A DNA stretch of 64,000 nucleotides from CAZPDM01 sp964585305 (GTDB taxonomy: Bacteria > Planctomycetota > Uabimicrobiia > Uabimicrobiales > JABWCH01): assembly GCA_964585305.1 (NCBI GenBank), contig CAZPDM010000007.1:16301-80300 (forward strand). Reading direction: 5' to 3'. The first letter of the stretch is position 1; each line of letters opens with the position of its first letter. The position numbers and the translations under genes were made by a program. The notes under the pieces were generated by a model. That model had not been told where the DNA came from and did not search any database. It saw nothing but the letters and a program-made list of their open reading frames with translations. Below, piece by piece: positions 15,700-24,561 of this stretch.

Positions 15700-16929
15700 T
15701 TAAAAACTATATCCGCTTGCTTTGAGACATTGACGAACATCTGTATTTTTAGAAAACTCAATAAATTTTTTTACAAGATCACCTTCAGTATTTTCTTTAA
15801 AGAATAAATATAAAGGATAACGAATAGGATATTCATTTTGGCTTGGTCCAAAACCATTTATTTTTAAAATTTTGATATTAGTTAATTCTGGTTTTTGTTT
15901 AAGATATGCATAACTAATAAATCCTATTGCATAGACATTTCCAGAAACCTTTTGGAGAATTTCTTGTTCATCTATACATTCTAGCATATCTGCTAAAAAT
16001 CCTGTATAGTTTGCAAGAATATCTTGTTGCATAATGCTACATTCTCCTGTATCGTTTTTTCGACCGCATAAAATAATTTGTCCAGAAATATTGGATGTAA
16101 TTTCTTCCCAATTATTTTGTTCTCCACTATAAATTTTTCCTAGCTCTTCTTTAGTAATTTCTGTAACAGGGTTTTGAACATGAACAATAATTGCCAAAGA
16201 ATCGTTTCCTAATTCAACCTTTTGAGCTTCTTGAGATGGCATAGAAGAAATAGCAAGGTGATATTTACTATCATTATCTTGAACTTTTTCTGTACATTCT
16301 GCACTTGGAAAATATGATATTTCTAAAGAAACATGTGGGTATATCTTTTTCCAAGCTATTGATAACTTATCTATAAGTTGTTGAGAATTATTTGCTCCAA
16401 GTAAATATAAATTTCCTTGTAAAGTATCATCAAGAACTTTAATAACTTTATTATTAGTTAAACTATTTTTTTCTTTGGAAATTTTATTCGCATTCATTTT
16501 ATGAGAAGAAGAAAAATTATTCTGATTATCTTTTATATTTTCATTTTCTGATATATTTTCAATCTCAGGTACTTCTATTGGGATTGCAAATTCTATAGGG
16601 GGATTTTCCTCTTTGGTATTTTTTAAATTATCTTTTTCATTAGAAGTTGGCTGAGCAATATTTGAATTTTGGCTATAATGTTTATTATTATAATCTTTCT
16701 TATTTTGCAAAGAATCATTTTTTCCAGAAATACCATCAAACGAAATATTTTTACGATTAGGATTTGAAGAAAAATTTTTTGGTTTTTCTATTTCCTCACT
16801 TGTAAGAATTTCTTTTGTTGGTTCTTCTGTTGTTTTTTTTATCTCTTGTGTAGGAATAGCATTTGAATTACTAAATTTATCCTGACATCCCATCATTAAA
16901 ATAAATAAAAAAAGAATATATATTTTCAT
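15700..16929 (-). CDS. Lipoprotein with PstS-like periplasmic binding domain
   Basis: The 409-residue protein begins with a lipoprotein signal (LFLFILMMGC, Cys15). Residues about 20-165 are a low-complexity Lys/Asn/Ser/Glu linker. From about residue 168 to the end is a periplasmic-binding fold like the phosphate-binding protein PstS: LYLLGANNSQQLIDKLSIAW, the FYPSAE-like SYFPSAECTE, PVTEITKEELGKIYSGEQNNWEEI, and NVYAIGFISYAYL. The PstS phosphate-site serines are not clearly kept, and no pstCAB transport genes are nearby. It may act as a surface or periplasmic ligand sensor rather than a transporter component. It follows the CsgG-like gene after a palindromic terminator. Confidence 0.78.
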   Translation of the reverse strand: MKIYILFLFILMMGCQDKFSNSNAIPTQEIKKTTEEPTKEILTSEEIEKPKNFSSNPNRKNISFDGISGKNDSLQNKKDYNNKHYSQNSNIAQPTSNEKDNLKNTKEENPPIEFAIPIEVPEIENISENENIKDNQNNFSSSHKMNANKISKEKNSLTNNKVIKVLDDTLQGNLYLLGANNSQQLIDKLSIAWKKIYPHVSLEISYFPSAECTEKVQDNDSKYHLAISSMPSQEAQKVELGNDSLAIIVHVQNPVTEITKEELGKIYSGEQNNWEEITSNISGQIILCGRKNDTGECSIMQQDILANYTGFLADMLECIDEQEILQKVSGNVYAIGFISYAYLKQKPELTNIKILKINGFGPSQNEYPIRYPLYLFFKENTEGDLVKKFIEFSKNTDVRQCLKASGYSF

Positions 16930-16967
16930 AATTTTTCCACCTAAAAATTATCAATATCAATAACACA

Positions 16968-16989
16968 AACGGCAGCTTAAGCTGCCGTT
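16968..16989 (-). terminator. Palindromic stem-loop after the CsgG-like gene
   Basis: A perfect 22-base palindrome, centred on CAGCTTAAGCTG, lies about 20 bases after the minus-strand stop of the CsgG-like gene. Its reverse strand is followed by a weak T-rich stretch. Confidence 0.6.
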
Positions 16990-17009
16990 AAACAATAAAA
17001 TAAAATCAG

Positions 17010-18806
17010 TTAGTCGTTTTGAATCAATTCTAATTCTTCCAAAGCACAAGGAAATTCATCTCTATAACGATAGACAACATGAATAGATTCAATAGGAATT
17101 TGTTCTCTCTGAAATTGAAGTTTTGTTACTTGATGAGAAATTTCTGCACCAGCAGAAGTAGCAGCTGGAACAGCTTCATCAATAAGAGGTAAAATTTCTG
17201 GATAAAAATATGCACTGATTAAACCAACTTGAGAAGTAAGCCCTACAGTTTCAGCAATAGAATCTTTTGCTTTTGCAAATGTAAAAAGTGAAGATTCTTT
17301 CATACCAGTTTGAAAGCCTAAAATTTCAAGCTGGCTATTGCCGATTCCTTCTGCATCTACTAATTTCATTCCTTCAATTTTTGTAGATTCTTTGGCGATT
17401 AGACACGTTCGCAGCATCCCTTCTGGGGAATTTACTAAAGCACGATTAGGCGCAGATAGTACCCACTTATTGGCTTTATTAGGATGCACAATAACTGGAA
17501 TATAGGAATCGGATTTTTCACCCTTTCTCATTGTAGATGCTTTATGATAAATAGTATTGACTCCATCAATAGATAAAGTTACTGCAAATAACCGATCTTT
17601 ATCTAAAGGATGATTTTGCAATTTTGGCAGACCATAATTATTTAAACGAATTTTATATCGTTTTCCAAGATAATGGGACTCTAAAAGTAAAAAGCGGACA
17701 TTGTACCAATTTGAACTAGGCGATTTACAACGTTGTAATTCAATTTTCTTCCAAGAACTAGGCTCGCTATCAGGTAATTTTTCATTTATTTTTACCCAAA
17801 ATTCTAAGCCAAAACGAGTAGCTTTAGTATCAGGAATAATATTCGTTAAACGTTTAAGTTCTTGATAGTGAATTGTATCTTCATAACGATAAACTTTATC
17901 TAGATTAGAAAAAATGAGATAGGCTTTTACACTAGTCCAAGTTTTAGGCAAATATCCACTTACATTTCCATCAAATTGCCCTAAAATACCAATTTCTATA
18001 CTATTATCCTGAAGAATTTGCTTTGCTTCTCCAAGTTTTTTTAAACTTATCTTAGTAAAGTCAATTTTTTTTGATTTCAATTTTTCTTGTATTTGAAAAG
18101 GAGTCAAAACAGAAATAGGTAAATTTTCTGGTAAAAATTCCTGCAAATACCGGATTAATTCATTTTGCATGATTAAAGGCAAATTCCCAAAAGTTGCTGG
18201 TGCTTGATTATGTAAATTTCCAAAAGGGAAAACTACTACATTCCACTGATTACTTTTGGGAGCAAAATTTGTTAAATCTTTGGCCATACTTTTTGCTAAA
18301 GTTCTAGCAATTTTGCTTAAACCAGTTAAGTCTACGAATTCGTTTTGTATTTTATTTCGTATTTTTGAACTTAAATCATGATAATCTTTAGCGTCTTCAA
18401 CAACTCCTGTGCATCCGTCCTGTATTTTTGCAGATTTTATTTCAACTAAACGGTAATGGCCAATCCATTTTCCATTATGTTTTTCAATAGCACCTAATAA
18501 GACAAAATCTGCTTGAAGATTCTGACTTATTTTATAAGCTTCTTCCGAGCTAAATATTTTATCTAATGTTAAAGTTCTTTCATCAACAATTGTTTTTAAC
18601 CTTGAACGTTCTATAATTTGAAAATACCTAGATATTTTAAGTTCTGAAGCAAGTAAATCTGCTAAGGATTCTCCTAAGTCCTGTTTAGCTTCTCCACGTG
18701 TTTCAAATTTGGGAATAGCCAATCGTGATTTAGAAAACTCTTCTTGTGCTTCAACGATAGAGCAAAAAATGTAGATAATAAAAAAAATAGCAAATATTGA
18801 ACGCAT
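17010..18806 (-). CDS. Exported CsgG-like protein
   Basis: The 598-residue product starts at the ATG at 18806 with AAGGAG 6 bases upstream, and has a signal peptide (IFAIFFIIYIFCSIVEA). Residues about 25-150 resemble the CsgG/TolB-N-like domain: SRLAIPKFETRGEA, ESLADLLASELKISRYFQIIERSRL, and ADFVLLGAIEKHNGKW. A second similar half follows around residues 185-330 (VVVFPFGNL...IQEKLKSKKIDF). The C-terminal 260 residues are of unknown fold. CsgG-type domains build outer-membrane export channels or periplasmic complexes; the long form with a new C-terminus suggests an envelope role other than curli export. It lies 40 bases after the nucleoside phosphorylase gene and may be co-transcribed with it. 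Confidence 0.72.
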   Translation of the reverse strand: MRSIFAIFFIIYIFCSIVEAQEEFSKSRLAIPKFETRGEAKQDLGESLADLLASELKISRYFQIIERSRLKTIVDERTLTLDKIFSSEEAYKISQNLQADFVLLGAIEKHNGKWIGHYRLVEIKSAKIQDGCTGVVEDAKDYHDLSSKIRNKIQNEFVDLTGLSKIARTLAKSMAKDLTNFAPKSNQWNVVVFPFGNLHNQAPATFGNLPLIMQNELIRYLQEFLPENLPISVLTPFQIQEKLKSKKIDFTKISLKKLGEAKQILQDNSIEIGILGQFDGNVSGYLPKTWTSVKAYLIFSNLDKVYRYEDTIHYQELKRLTNIIPDTKATRFGLEFWVKINEKLPDSEPSSWKKIELQRCKSPSSNWYNVRFLLLESHYLGKRYKIRLNNYGLPKLQNHPLDKDRLFAVTLSIDGVNTIYHKASTMRKGEKSDSYIPVIVHPNKANKWVLSAPNRALVNSPEGMLRTCLIAKESTKIEGMKLVDAEGIGNSQLEILGFQTGMKESSLFTFAKAKDSIAETVGLTSQVGLISAYFYPEILPLIDEAVPAATSAGAEISHQVTKLQFQREQIPIESIHVVYRYRDEFPCALEELELIQND

Positions 18807-18846
18807 CGGAGTCTCCTTAAATGGCATCCAAAATACGAATTTGATT

Positions 18847-20151
18847 TTATAGAATAGTTTCTTCTATAAGTTTAGGAGGAGTTACTGGTGCGGAAGAAAT
18901 AATAAATGCTTCTTTAAGTAAATCCCAGGCTTCTTTTTCTTTATTTTCATCGTTATAATGAATACGACAGAGTAAATCTTTTTCAGAAATTTTATCGCCA
19001 ACTTTTACAAAATCCGTAATACCTACAGCAGGATCAATAATATCTTGGACACTTTTACGACCTGCACCTAAAAGCATAGCTGCAATGCCTACTTTCAATG
19101 CGTCAATTTCTTGAATATAGCCACTTTGCGGAGATAAGAAATCTTTTTTCATTTTTGCTTGTGGCAACAAATTATAATTGTCAATGACATCAGGATTTCC
19201 TCCTTGCCATTGAATAATTTCACGGAATTTTGCTAATGCAGCACCAGATTCTAGTTTTTCTTGCAGAATTTTTTTTGCATCTTCAATTGTTGTCGCAACT
19301 TTTCCTAGCACTAACATTTGTGCTGTAAGTTCTATTGTAACATCCATCAAATCCTTTGGCCCTCTTCCTTTAAGGCATTCAATAGATTCGATAATTTCTA
19401 AAGAATTTCCAATCATTTTTCCTAATGGTTGATCCATATTAGTTAATAACGCAACAACCTGGCGATTCATATTTTTGCCAATTGCAACCATATTTTCTGC
19501 TAAAATTTTGGCTTTTTCTAGCGTTTTCATAAACGCACCTTTGCCAAATTTAACATCTAATACAAGAGAGTCAATACCTTCTGCAAGTTTTTTACTCATA
19601 ATACTGCCACAAATTAAAGGTATACTTTCTACTGTAGCAGTAACATCGCGAAGAGCATAAAGTTTTTTATCTGCTGGAACAATATTTGCGGTTTGGCCAA
19701 TCATGGAAACACTTACTTCAGCAAGCATCTTTTTAAATTCATCATTAGATAGATCAATTCTAAAGCCAGGAATAGATTGTAATTTATCTAATGTGCCTCC
19801 AGTATGACCTAATCCACGGCCACTAATCATAGGAACACATATCCCTGATGCAGCTGCCCAAGGTGCTAAGATAATGGAGACCTTGTCCCCTACACCACCT
19901 GTAGAGTGTTTGTCAACTTTAGCTTTTGGAATAAAGTGTAAATCTATAATTTCGCCAGAATGCATCATTGACTCAGTCAGCCAACTAGTTTCTTCTGGAG
20001 TCATGCCATTAAGTAAAATAGCCATCAATAAAGTAGCACTTTGATAATCTTGAAAAGAGCCATTAACAACTCCTTTAACAAAATAATCAATTTCATCTCT
20101 TTTTAAAGATTGTTTATCGCGTTTTTTAGTGATAATTTCTTGGGGAAACAT
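18847..20151 (-). CDS. Thymidine/pyrimidine-nucleoside phosphorylase
   Basis: The 434-residue enzyme cleaves pyrimidine nucleosides with phosphate to give the base and (deoxy)ribose 1-phosphate in the cytoplasm, a salvage step. The signature SGRGLGHTGGTLDKL (near residue 115) is present, as are the phosphate-site KHSTGGVGDK, the ADKKLYALRDVTATVES loop and DVKFGKGAFMKT. Length agrees with DeoA/Pdp. Whether it prefers thymidine alone (DeoA) or also uridine (Pdp) cannot be decided by eye. A good ribosome site (AAGGAAATAATT) precedes the ATG. No other deo genes are nearby. Confidence 0.93.
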   Translation of the reverse strand: MFPQEIITKKRDKQSLKRDEIDYFVKGVVNGSFQDYQSATLLMAILLNGMTPEETSWLTESMMHSGEIIDLHFIPKAKVDKHSTGGVGDKVSIILAPWAAASGICVPMISGRGLGHTGGTLDKLQSIPGFRIDLSNDEFKKMLAEVSVSMIGQTANIVPADKKLYALRDVTATVESIPLICGSIMSKKLAEGIDSLVLDVKFGKGAFMKTLEKAKILAENMVAIGKNMNRQVVALLTNMDQPLGKMIGNSLEIIESIECLKGRGPKDLMDVTIELTAQMLVLGKVATTIEDAKKILQEKLESGAALAKFREIIQWQGGNPDVIDNYNLLPQAKMKKDFLSPQSGYIQEIDALKVGIAAMLLGAGRKSVQDIIDPAVGITDFVKVGDKISEKDLLCRIHYNDENKEKEAWDLLKEAFIISSAPVTPPKLIEETIL

Positions 20152-20333
20152 AATTATTTCCTTATTTAAAATGTAAATAATAAAATCAACTTTCCAAAAG
20201 TTGATAATGAGATATATATTCTAACAAAAATAAAAAAAGAAATCCAGTATTAGAAAATTTTTGTGCCAAATAACATACTTGCCAAAAATAAATATACTTG
20301 TTACAATAGAGAAAATTTTTAAGGAGGCAAAAT

Positions 20334-22421
20334 ATGCATTGGTACTTTTTAGTCCTAAAAAAATATGGAAGTTGCCAAGGACGAGCAAGCAGAGCAGAAT
20401 ATTGGATATTTGGTTTACTTCACAGTATTTTTATAATATTATCTTATTTCCTTGTTTTTATCTGCTTTTTAGCTCATCCTAAATTTGGCTTTCTAACTCT
20501 TATTTTATGGGGAATTTTTGTCGTAGCTACAATTCCACCGTGTATTGCTGTAAGTATTCGCAGATTGCATGATACTAATAAAAGTGGCTGGTATTTTTTA
20601 GTTAATTTTGTTCCTATTATTGGAAGTCTTATATTTCTCTTCTTTATGCTCCAAAAAGGAGATTTTCAACGTAATGATTATAATCTTGATGATGAATTTG
20701 AAGATGAGGAAGAAATAGAAGATATACCACACAGTCGTAAATCCCGTTCTTCTAGATCTTCGAGAACAGGAACTAAATTTGCGGCTAAACAAGATGATGA
20801 AGAACAAACATCAACAATAGCAATAGGTGGCAAAGTTTCTTCTTATAAAAATCGGAGTAGTGCTGAGAATGATCTGGACGATATGGATGACGACTATATG
20901 CCTCCAGAGCCTAAAAAAATGCCTATTCCTACTTCAGTGCTTTGGTTTGCTGCATCTGTTTTTGCACACGTTTTTCTCCTTGTTATAGCTTTTTTATTTG
21001 GAGGAAATCCTCCTCCTCAAAAAGAAGTTAAAATATCTTTAAATACAAAAATTCATCGAGAAGTTCGAGAAGAAATTAAACCTGAGCCTAAACCAGATAT
21101 TTTTAAAACAGAAAAAGTTGTAGAAACTACAGATGCAGACCAAGAACAAATTGAAGACCCTGTTATAAAAGAAGATACTAAAGTAGCAGATCATAATGAA
21201 ACTGCGAATGAAGAAGATTTTCATGCTTCTAAGGGAACTGCCGAAGGAATGTCTGATAATCCTTTGGAAGGAAAAGCTATCCAAAGGGAACGTTATGAGT
21301 CAGAACTTGGCGTTGGCGGTGGTGCAGGCGGAATGTTTGGAGATCGCTTTGGAGGAAGAGAAAATTTATCCAAACGCGGTGGCAGCCAACAAACAGAAAG
21401 CGCAGTTCAATTAGGATTGCAATGGCTCAAACGTCATCAAAATCCGAATGGCAGCTGGAGCGCAAACAATTTTACAGCTTGTTGCGGAAAAGATTCTGCT
21501 CTTCCAGGTTTATGCAGTGGGACAGGACATCCAGCATTTGATCCTGGTCTAACTGGATTAGCTTTACTTTGTTTTTTGGGAGCAGGAAATAGTACAAATC
21601 TTGGAGAATTTAAAGATCAAGTAAAAAATGGCGTTCGGTATTTAATGAGCATCCAAGAAGAGGAAGGATGTTTTGGTCCACGTGCGGGGCATTATATGTA
21701 TAATCATGCGATTGCAACTTTAGCAATTGCAGAAGCCTATACATTATCCAATTATAACCCCATGTTAAAAAATAGTGCGCAAAAAGGAGTAGATTTTCTT
21801 GTTGCGGCACAAAATCCTAACCAGGCATGGAGATATACTTACCGATGTGGAGATAATGATACTTCTGTTAGCGGTTGGTGTATCATGGCATTAAAATCTG
21901 CTAAAGTTGGAGGTTTATTTGTTCCAGACACAGCTTTTCAATCAGCAAAAAACTATCTGAATGAAATGACCGATGATTACTATTATACAGGTTATACACA
22001 AAAAGGAAAACAATTTGTTAATATCGCAGAATGTATGACTGCTGTAGCTATGACTGCGAGAGTTTTTATGGGTGCAGAAGCTCAAGATGCTAATCTAATT
22101 GGAGGAGCAGGTCTTTTACAAACGAGTCTTCCTGCTTGGGATGCAAAAGCTGGAGCTGTACGCGAAGGCCAAAATATGATTGATTTTTATTATTGGTATT
22201 ACGGAACCCTTGCTATGTTCCAAATGGGAGGAAACTTCTGGACAACTTGGAATGAAAAGATGAAAGATGTTTTAGTGGCTAACCAATGTCGCGAAGGATG
22301 CAGTAAAGGCTCCTGGCCAACAGAAGACCGTTGGAGTACAGAGGGAGGAAGAGTATACACCACAGCAATCAACGTACTATCACTTGAAATTTATTATCGT
22401 TATGCAAAAGTTTTCAAGTAA
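20334..22421 (+). CDS. Membrane protein fusing DUF805 to an alpha-toroid (prenyltransferase/squalene-oxidase-like) domain
   Basis: The 695-residue product starts after a perfect AAGGAGG. Residues 1-105 are a DUF805 domain with three to four membrane segments and the hallmarks GRASRAEYWIF and RRLHDTNKSGWY. A charged linker with an Arg/Ser patch (SRKSRSSRSSR) leads to a further membrane segment at about 203-222. A Pro/Lys stretch of TonB-like character (EIKPEPKPDIF) and a Gly-rich hinge (GVGGGAGGMFG, about 323-333) follow. Residues about 350-690 form repeated alpha-hairpins with the QW-like pattern of the terpene-cyclase/prenyltransferase toroid (LQWLKRHQNPNGSW, GVRYLMSIQEEEGCFG, GVDFLVAAQNPNQAW). 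The part from the second membrane segment onward resembles a protein type common in planctomycetes; cyclase activity is unlikely because no DDTA or DXDD acid motif is seen. Function is unknown. Confidence 0.82.
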   Translation: MHWYFLVLKKYGSCQGRASRAEYWIFGLLHSIFIILSYFLVFICFLAHPKFGFLTLILWGIFVVATIPPCIAVSIRRLHDTNKSGWYFLVNFVPIIGSLIFLFFMLQKGDFQRNDYNLDDEFEDEEEIEDIPHSRKSRSSRSSRTGTKFAAKQDDEEQTSTIAIGGKVSSYKNRSSAENDLDDMDDDYMPPEPKKMPIPTSVLWFAASVFAHVFLLVIAFLFGGNPPPQKEVKISLNTKIHREVREEIKPEPKPDIFKTEKVVETTDADQEQIEDPVIKEDTKVADHNETANEEDFHASKGTAEGMSDNPLEGKAIQRERYESELGVGGGAGGMFGDRFGGRENLSKRGGSQQTESAVQLGLQWLKRHQNPNGSWSANNFTACCGKDSALPGLCSGTGHPAFDPGLTGLALLCFLGAGNSTNLGEFKDQVKNGVRYLMSIQEEEGCFGPRAGHYMYNHAIATLAIAEAYTLSNYNPMLKNSAQKGVDFLVAAQNPNQAWRYTYRCGDNDTSVSGWCIMALKSAKVGGLFVPDTAFQSAKNYLNEMTDDYYYTGYTQKGKQFVNIAECMTAVAMTARVFMGAEAQDANLIGGAGLLQTSLPAWDAKAGAVREGQNMIDFYYWYYGTLAMFQMGGNFWTTWNEKMKDVLVANQCREGCSKGSWPTEDRWSTEGGRVYTTAINVLSLEIYYRYAKVFK

Positions 22422-22433
22422 AAAGGACATATT

Positions 22434-22458
22434 CTCCGCCATAAATAAATGGCTGGAG
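22434..22458. repeat. Hairpin sharing 19 bases with the 10.06-kb repeat
   Basis: CTCC-GCCAT (22434-22442) pairs with ATGGC-T-GGAG (22449-22458) around AAATAA, with one bulged T. TCTCCGCCATAAATAAATG (22433-22451) is identical to 10057-10075. It starts 12 bases after the toroid gene and may act as part of its terminator. Confidence 0.65.
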
Positions 22459-22470
22459 TTTCTCAAGGTG

Positions 22471-22519
22471 GGAAAAAATTGGTTCTTTAAATTTTAATAA
22501 TGATGAACCAATTTTTTCC
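22471..22519. terminator. Perfect 15-bp stem-loop in the 22.5-kb gap
   Basis: The arms at 22471-22485 and 22505-22519 (GGAAAAAATTGGTTC and its complement) pair perfectly over a 19-base loop. The 3' arm contains a T6 run, so it may terminate the toroid gene transcript. Confidence 0.6.
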
Positions 22520-22533
22520 ATGAAAAATTTTTG

Positions 22534-22548
22534 AAGCCCTACGGGCTT
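22534..22548. repeat. Small GC hairpin AAGCCC/GGGCTT
   Basis: AAGCCC-TAC-GGGCTT is a perfect 6-bp stem with a 3-base loop between the large stem-loop and the tandem repeat. It is one more secondary-structure unit in this gap. Confidence 0.5.
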
Positions 22549-22556
22549 ATTATTAG

Positions 22557-22662
22557 GAGTGCTTTCAGCGCCACCCTAAAGGGTTAGCGATTTCTCGCAC
22601 TTTTTTTAAGAGTGCTTTCATCGCCATTCTAAAGGGTTAGCGATTTCTCGCACTTTTTTTAA
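22557..22662 (+). repeat. Two tandem 53-base units of the AGTGC...GCACT repeat family
   Basis: Unit 1 is 22557-22609 and unit 2 is 22610-22662; they differ at three positions only. Each unit starts GAGTGCTTTCA and ends GCACTTTTTTTAA, so AGTGC and GCACT form the outer stem, with inner TCGCC/GCGA and a CCCT-AA-AGGG or TTCT-AA-AGGG core. The trailing T7 makes each unit look like a terminator. The gene that follows starts 40 bases later. Confidence 0.85.
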
Positions 22663-22701
22663 CAATCACTTACAAAAAAGTAGATAGCAGGAATAAGATA
22701 T

Positions 22702-24543
22702 ATGACTACATCTTCTCATACTCCAAAATCTTGGGGAAAATTAAAAAAATTTTTTGTAGGATTAGGGATTTCCTTACTTATTCTTTTTTTGTTATTTTGT
22801 ATTTTTATTGCGAATCCTTTTGAAAGCGATTATCCTGACTCTTTATTTTCTTTAGTTAGTGAAGATTGGGATTTTGCTATAAATATTCCCAATCCTAAAA
22901 CTTTGCCACAACATTTTCAATCTCTTCCCAAATGGAGCAAAGTTTTTACAAATCCTAGTTGGCCTCAACTCATACAAACACAAACTTTTAAAGATATTCA
23001 AACCGCAATATTAGATGCGGAAAAACAACGACGAAAGTTTGAAAAAGATTCAGGAATTACATTAGAAACAGTGTTGGAGCATACTTTAGAAAAAGAAATT
23101 TTATTTGCGGGTAAAGCTAAATTTTACAATGTAGAGAGATTGGAAAGATTCAATCCAGAAAAAAATGTAGATGTACTATTTGCCACTCGTATATCTTTTT
23201 TAATTCGTGTTCTCTATGGCATTATAGATTGTTTGCCTAGTTCATTGCAAAATAAAGTTGGAATATACTCAACACCAGAAGGGTTCTTAGAAATAAGAGA
23301 TCGACATCAAAGTAGTTTTATATGGAGAAAACAAGATGTATTCTTCTTTACAAATCAAAAAAGAGTTTTAACAAATGTTGAAAAAATTATTTCTGGCACA
23401 ATCTCTAAAAATCTTACTTCTAATTATCCTTCTCTAAGTAGTAAAACCTCTAAACCTAAAGTTGATATTGTAGGAATTGTTTCTGCAAAATCTATTGTTC
23501 AATCTATCAAAGATGAAAAACTTACAGAAAATGCTATCAAGAATAATATTCCTATAAATAATATTCCTTTAGAAAATGTTATTTTTAGCATTAAAATGGA
23601 GCCTCAAAAATTTAACATTCAATTTGATATTACTTGTACTTCAGAATTTGCTAACGAAACACAAGAGTATCTTTCAGCAACAAAGCAACCTAAATTATGG
23701 CCCGAAAATTTAGTTGGATATACTAGTACAAGTATTTCTTGGCAAAAAGCTTGGCAGTCTCTCAAAAAGAGCATTTCTCCTCAATTTCGCCCAAATTTTG
23801 ATAAGTGTATGCTTGAACTCAATCGCTATTATCAAACTACAGATTTTGCTGAGGAATGGCTAAAGAAAAATCTTGAAACAGAAGTATTACTTACTATTGG
23901 AAAAACAAACTTTGCAAAAGAAAAAGTAACTCCGTATGACCTTTATCCCAATATTAACATTATTATTCCTATAGTACATAAAGATAAAGTATTGTCAGAA
24001 CTCTCTGAATTTTTGATTAAACTTACGCCGATAATTTTAGGCAAAGAAGCTGTTGAAAATGGAATGAGTTTGTTTACCCAAGAAAAATATGCAAGAAAAG
24101 ATTATTTACGCATTAAATGGCCAGATAATACTGGTGGAGCAATTCGTCCCATTATTGGAGTTGTTTCTGATTACTTGGTTATTTCAACTCACGAAGGGTT
24201 TTTTAAAGATTGGTTGGATGCCATAGATTTTATTGAACCCGCTAAATCAAACCCTTTTCCTTTGGTGACTCCAAGATCTACCCATCAGCTGTCTATAACA
24301 AACCTATTCCCAATAGGTCTTTATGTTGATGGAAATAATTTGGGAGAAGTTGTTAAGCAAAACAGCAAAATTATCTCTCATCTCTTATCAGAAAAAGGAA
24401 TTGATTTTGAAAAACAACGAAAAAGAATTGAACGCATAATGCTAGAATACGTACTTTTTCTTCAAGTATTTTCCCCTACCTTGTTAATTTTTTCAGAACA
24501 ACAAGAAAATACTATCCAAATAAATTTATCTTTAGATTTATAA
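22702..24543 (+). CDS. Membrane-anchored hypothetical protein (613 aa)
   Basis: No family is recognised. One hydrophobic helix at about residues 15-36 (VGLGISLLILFLLFCIFIANPF) follows a Lys-rich N-terminus, so the remaining 575 residues are probably extracytoplasmic. The body is a mix of strands and helices: FAINIPNPKTLPQHF, VDVLFATRISFLIRVLYGIIDCLP, a CTSEFANETQEYL middle and a C-terminus ending in ENTIQINLSLDL. The two halves look loosely alike in layout (each has an IVSDYLVIS- or FFFTNQKR-type strand pair), which might reflect a duplicated domain. The ATG has only a weak ribosome site (AGCAGGAAT). A methyltransferase gene follows after 18 bases, so the two are likely co-transcribed. Confidence 0.7.
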   Translation: MTTSSHTPKSWGKLKKFFVGLGISLLILFLLFCIFIANPFESDYPDSLFSLVSEDWDFAINIPNPKTLPQHFQSLPKWSKVFTNPSWPQLIQTQTFKDIQTAILDAEKQRRKFEKDSGITLETVLEHTLEKEILFAGKAKFYNVERLERFNPEKNVDVLFATRISFLIRVLYGIIDCLPSSLQNKVGIYSTPEGFLEIRDRHQSSFIWRKQDVFFFTNQKRVLTNVEKIISGTISKNLTSNYPSLSSKTSKPKVDIVGIVSAKSIVQSIKDEKLTENAIKNNIPINNIPLENVIFSIKMEPQKFNIQFDITCTSEFANETQEYLSATKQPKLWPENLVGYTSTSISWQKAWQSLKKSISPQFRPNFDKCMLELNRYYQTTDFAEEWLKKNLETEVLLTIGKTNFAKEKVTPYDLYPNINIIIPIVHKDKVLSELSEFLIKLTPIILGKEAVENGMSLFTQEKYARKDYLRIKWPDNTGGAIRPIIGVVSDYLVISTHEGFFKDWLDAIDFIEPAKSNPFPLVTPRSTHQLSITNLFPIGLYVDGNNLGEVVKQNSKIISHLLSEKGIDFEKQRKRIERIMLEYVLFLQVFSPTLLIFSEQQENTIQINLSLDL

Positions 24544-24561
24544 AAAATTAAGGATTGCATC

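Noticed and set aside
20261..20482. 73-codon open frame before the DUF805-toroid gene
   Set aside because: Most of it overlaps the DUF805 coding region in another frame; the real gene has a perfect ribosome site at 20326-20332.
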